DNA of 64,000 nt, taken from Tragulus kanchil (taxonomy: Eukaryota; Chordata; Mammalia; Artiodactyla; Tragulidae). Location: the NCBI GenBank assembly GCA_022376925.1, contig JAIOJX010000025.1:145163301-145227300 (forward strand), read 5' to 3'. Position 1 is the stretch's first letter; the number at the start of each line of letters is the position of its first letter. Below are positions 60,465 through 64,000 of this stretch, piece by piece. The notes beneath the pieces were generated by a model, which worked only from the letters and a program-made list of their open reading frames with translations, was not told where the DNA came from and did no database searches. Both the position numbers and the translations under genes were made by a program.

Positions 60465-62680
60465 AGTGCTTAATTTTTTTTCCTTCAAGAAATTATAAAG
60501 TACACATTTTTATAACTTAGACACTTTTTTATTTAGTTTTCTTTCTGAAAATAAAATGCAAAGTTTTATTATGAAATTTTACCAAATATGCTTTATAGGA
60601 AAACTTAGTGCTATAACACATTTTGGGAATAAAATGAACCTTCTTATTTCTCATAAATGACTATCTCATAGATCTCATAAATGATTATCTATGCATGAAA
60701 AAAAACTAAATGGAAATGTACTAAATAGTCACTTTTCAATGGCAAGATAATGTGTAATTTAAACTGTTCTTTTTTTATGTGCTTGAGTGGTGTTTTCTGA
60801 CACTACTCTGACACCAGTTACATATTGTTTTACCATACACCAGATGATTTTCCAACACCAACTAAGTTTTCAACAATTCGGTTAGATTTTAACACTAACT
60901 CATAGGATTAGAGCAGATCCCAGAGATTTAAGGGCTCAGTCTCAGAAGACTGGCCCCTTCTTGCACTGCAGATGCCAACCACAGAGTGCCCAGGCTACCC
61001 ACACTTCTTCCGGGAAAACTATAAATTTAGGGCATCCCAAGACCACCTCTCAGGTTCAGTGATTCACAAGGATAAATCACAGAATTCAGGAAACTGCTCT
61101 ACTTACAACTGCGACTTTGTTAAAAAGGATAAAACTTAGGAAAAACCAACTGGAAGCAATACATGGGTAGAGGTTGAGTACTAAGGTTTCATGGCCTCTC
61201 TGGGCTTAACCTTCCCAGCACTTCAAATCGTTTGCTAAATTGAGAAACTCATTGAACCACATCTGTTAGAGGTTTTAGTGGTGACTTCATTACAAAGGCA
61301 CGATTGATCACATTGTTGGCCACTAGTAATTAAACTCCATCTCCAGCCCTGCTTTTCCCAACCATGGGGTATAGGTGGGAACTGGACTAAAATTTCCAAC
61401 CACTTATTCATGACTTTGTTTCTCTTAGACCACTTCCCACCAAGAAGTTATTTATCCCACACTACTATTGTCCATTCCCTCTGGGCACCCAACCTGTTCT
61501 CTTATTTGCATACAAAAGAAAATGTTATCTCTCCTAGGATCTCAAGACTTTTAGGAACCCTGCAGCAAGAACCAGTGCTTAATTTTTTCCTTCAAGAAAT
61601 TATAAAGTACACATTTTTATAACTTAGACACTTTTTTATTTAGTTTTCTTTCTGAAAATAAAATGCAAAGTTTTATTATGAAATTTTACCAAATATGCTT
61701 TATAGGAAAACTTAGTGCTATAACACATTTTGGGAATAAAATGAACCTTCTTATTTCTCATAAATGACTATCTCATAGATCTCATAAATGATTATCTATG
61801 CATGAAAAAAAACTAAATGGAAATGTACTAAATAGTCACTTTTCAATGGCAAGATAATGTGTAATTTAAACTGTTCTTTTTTTATGTGCTTGAGTGGTGT
61901 TTTCTGACACTACTCTGACACCAGTTACATATTGTTTTACCATACACCAGATGATTTTCCAACACCAACTAAGTTTTCAACAATTCGGTTAGATTTTAAC
62001 ACTAACTCATAGGATTAGAGCAGATCCCAGAGATTTAAGGGCTCAGTCTCAGAAGACTGGCCCCTTCTTGCACTGCAGATGCCAACCACAGAGTGCCCAG
62101 GCTACCCACACTTCTTCCGGGAAAACTATAAATTTAGGGCATCCCAAGACCACCTCTCAGGTTCAGTGATTCACAAGGATAAATCACAGAATTCAGGAAA
62201 CTGCTCTACTTACAACTGCGACTTTGTTAAAAAGGATAAAACTTAGGAAAAACCAACTGGAAGCAATACATGGGTAGAGGTTGAGTACTAAGGTTTCATG
62301 GCCTCTCTGGGCTTAACCTTCCCAGCACTTCAAATCGTTTGCTAAATTGAGAAACTCATTGAACCACATCTGTTAGAGGTTTTAGTGGTGACTTCATTAC
62401 AAAGGCACGATTGATCACATTGTTGGCCACTAGTAATTAAACTCCATCTCCAGCCCTGCTTTTCCCAACCATGGGGTATAGGTGGGAACTGGACTAAAAT
62501 TTCCAACCACTTATTCATGACTTTGTTTCTCTTAGACCACTTCCCACCAAGAAGTTATTTATCCCACACTACTATTGTCCATTCCCTCTGGGCACCCAAC
62601 CTGTTCTCTTATTTGCATACAAAAGAAAATGTTATCTCTCCTAGGATCTCAAGACTTTTAGGAACCCTGCAGCAAGAACC
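60465..62680. repeat. Tandem duplication 22, period 1107-1109 bp
   Basis: 60465-61573 recurs at 61574-62680. The only difference seen is two T in the run after AGTGCTTAA, right at the junction. Microhomology at the edge is AG. Confidence 0.96.
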
Positions 62681-64000
62681 AGGGACAGATACCAAATATA
62701 ATCTTTTTTTATTAATAGAATAATCTTCAAATGTCAATTTTCTGCAAGTCATTCTATATTTCTAATCTCTTAAAAAGTTTCCGCCAAATCATGTCTGTTT
62801 ATTACTAATTGTCTACTGTGGATATGGCTACATGATGAAAATTAAATTAAATCTTAGGAAAATGGAACCATTATATTACTGCAGTTCATTCATCTCCAAA
62901 TTCTTTGACCAGTAGAACTTATTCTAGACTTTGCTTTTGTTTATACCATGGAAGAAATTAACATAAGAATCTAGTTATGTTTTGGGGATTAAAAAATTTT
63001 AAATTTTTTATTTTAATCTTTCTTGTTCATTTTTTAAAAAATATAATTGCTGTGCATTTTCCAAATAGGTACATGTGTTTGGCATTATCTTGTTTAATTC
63101 TGTCTTGTTAAACTTAGTGTTACATACTATGGGTTAAACTCACAAATTCTATCCTAAAATGTTTTCATTCATTTGTATGTAGTGTATTTACTTTAATACA
63201 AATTCAGCTTATAAACAATTACACAAGGAAATAATAGATTTGGAACTGTAGATTTCAAATATAAATAAAGGCACTTGAATTATTTTTGACTTATTTCCAA
63301 GCAAGTCACCTTTCTTTTAAATATAAAGCCAATGAAAATCATGTGGTGTGTGGAGAAACAACATGTAACTTGTGTCAGAGTGGTGTCAGAAAACACCACT
63401 CAAGTCCATTTTTCTTTTAAATATAAAAGCCAATATAAAGAAATTTCTACCCCAGTGATTACTTAGGGTCCTAGTTCTTTAAAATAAAAAATGTAAAATA
63501 TGATTACTTAAAGACTGAATGAAATACATGAAATCTCATCGATATAATATTTGTGTGACTTTTAAAACCTGTCTTGGTTGCTATAATCAGAACCAACTAG
63601 GAGTGATAGTGTTTTCCTAATATAATTGTTTAAAAGTGGCAACCATTATTCTTTTTGACTTTTCTCTTAGCAAGAACCATATTGTCCATTCCCTCTGGGC
63701 ACCCAACCTGTTCTCTTATTTGCATACAAAAGAAAATGTTATCTCTCCTAGGATCTCAAGACTTTTAGGAACCCTGCAGCAAGAACCAGGGACAGATACC
63801 AAATATAATCTTTTTTTATTAATAGAATAATCTTCAAATGTCAATTTTCTGCAAGTCATTCTATATTTCTAATCTCTTAAAAAGTTTCCGCCAAATCATG
63901 TCTGTTTATTACTAATTGTCTACTGTGGATATGGCTACATGATGAAAATTAAATTAAATCTTAGGAAAATGGAACCATTATATTACTGCAGTTCATTCAT
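62518..64000. repeat. Tandem duplication 23, period about 1107 bp, cut by window end
   Basis: 62573-62893 recurs at 63680-64000, where the window stops. The first 25 bases of copy 2 (63654-63679) are a gapped match to 62518-62572. With duplication 22 it makes the segment CCATTCCCTCTGGGCACCC triple (about 61472, 62579, 63686). Confidence 0.92.
63311..63434. repeat. Direct repeat flanking an inverted copy of upstream sequence
   Basis: TTTCTTTTAAATATAAA plus GCCAAT occurs at 63311-63333 and, with one extra A, at 63411-63434. Between them, 63372-63404 is the reverse complement of 60782-60814 with one mismatch. The inverted piece contains a perfect 8-bp stem (AGTGGTGT / ACACCACT). Confidence 0.9.

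Larger units (their letters stand above)
46372..64000 (+). other. ADGRL3: ADGRL3 intron downstream of the TM5-ICL3 exon
   Basis: Begins GTAAGTG and runs off the window. It contains duplications 17-23, Bov-tA, CHR and Bov-B elements and an L2-like remnant. No TM6-TM7 latrophilin exon or any other gene was found. Segments 52940-53580, 55780-56400, 57060-58180 and 62700-63650 are AT-rich with nothing recognisable beyond the rearrangement noted at 63311-63434. Confidence 0.75.

Noticed and set aside
1..64000. A new repeat-based system such as a satellite array or CRISPR-like array
   Set aside because: The repeated units are all different from one another. Each is just the local sequence doubled, so there is no shared repeat unit or spacer pattern.
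1..64000. Duplications caused by retrotransposition or by recombination between SINEs
   Set aside because: Edges do not coincide with matching SINE pairs, units keep introns, and no target-site duplications or poly-A tails mark them.

Overview
The window is nuclear DNA of a ruminant (bovid or related pecoran). The evidence is AT-rich intronic sequence seeded with ruminant or cetartiodactyl mobile elements: Bov-tA/Bov-A SINEs, 3' fragments of the Bov-B LINE and CHR-type tRNA-derived SINEs. Older mammalian repeats (MIR-like, a Tigger-type MITE, an L2-like piece) lie between them. Bacterial features such as operons and ribosome binding sites do not apply.

The only gene I can support is part of the adhesion GPCR latrophilin-3 (ADGRL3, LPHN3), on the + strand. 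Four consecutive coding exons of the seven-transmembrane domain are present: TM1-ICL1-TM2 (18726-18935, with a second intact copy at 19847-20056), TM3-ICL2-TM4 (24609-24829), ECL2 plus the start of TM5 (45015-45081), and the rest of TM5 into ICL3 (46280-46371). All have canonical AG/GT borders, and their phases are mutually compatible. I found neither the GAIN/GPS exon that should lie upstream nor the TM6-TM7 exons that should lie downstream. Everything else is intron: 1-18725, 20057-24608, 24830-45014, 45082-46279 and 46372-64000.

The dominant structure is unexpected. About 23 direct tandem duplications run through the whole window. Each has a period of 1050-1189 bp (mean about 1.12 kb), and the copies are nearly identical. 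They occur every 2-4.6 kb and cut across exons, introns, SINEs and LINEs alike. Several overlap, so short stretches occur three times. Mismatches and indels between copies concentrate within roughly 100 bp of the copy-to-copy junction. Some junctions carry short filler copied from nearby sequence. The uniform length, the disregard for content and the degraded ends fit unmerged overlapping contig or read ends (an assembly artefact) far better than 23 real duplications. Roughly 24-25 kb of the 64 kb appears redundant, so the true locus is probably about 39 kb. Junction-spanning reads or comparison with a good cattle assembly would settle this. Until then, the duplicated exon copies and all intron lengths should not be trusted.

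Layout: 1-18.7 kb, intron with duplications 1-7; 18.7-21.1 kb, TM1-TM2 exon in two full copies and one partial copy; 24.6-26 kb, TM3-TM4 exon plus a corrupted copy; 26-45 kb, a large intron with duplications 11-16, Bov-B, SINE and Tigger insertions; 45.0-47.5 kb, the two TM5 exons plus a partial copy of the second; 47.5-64 kb, downstream intron with duplications 17-23.
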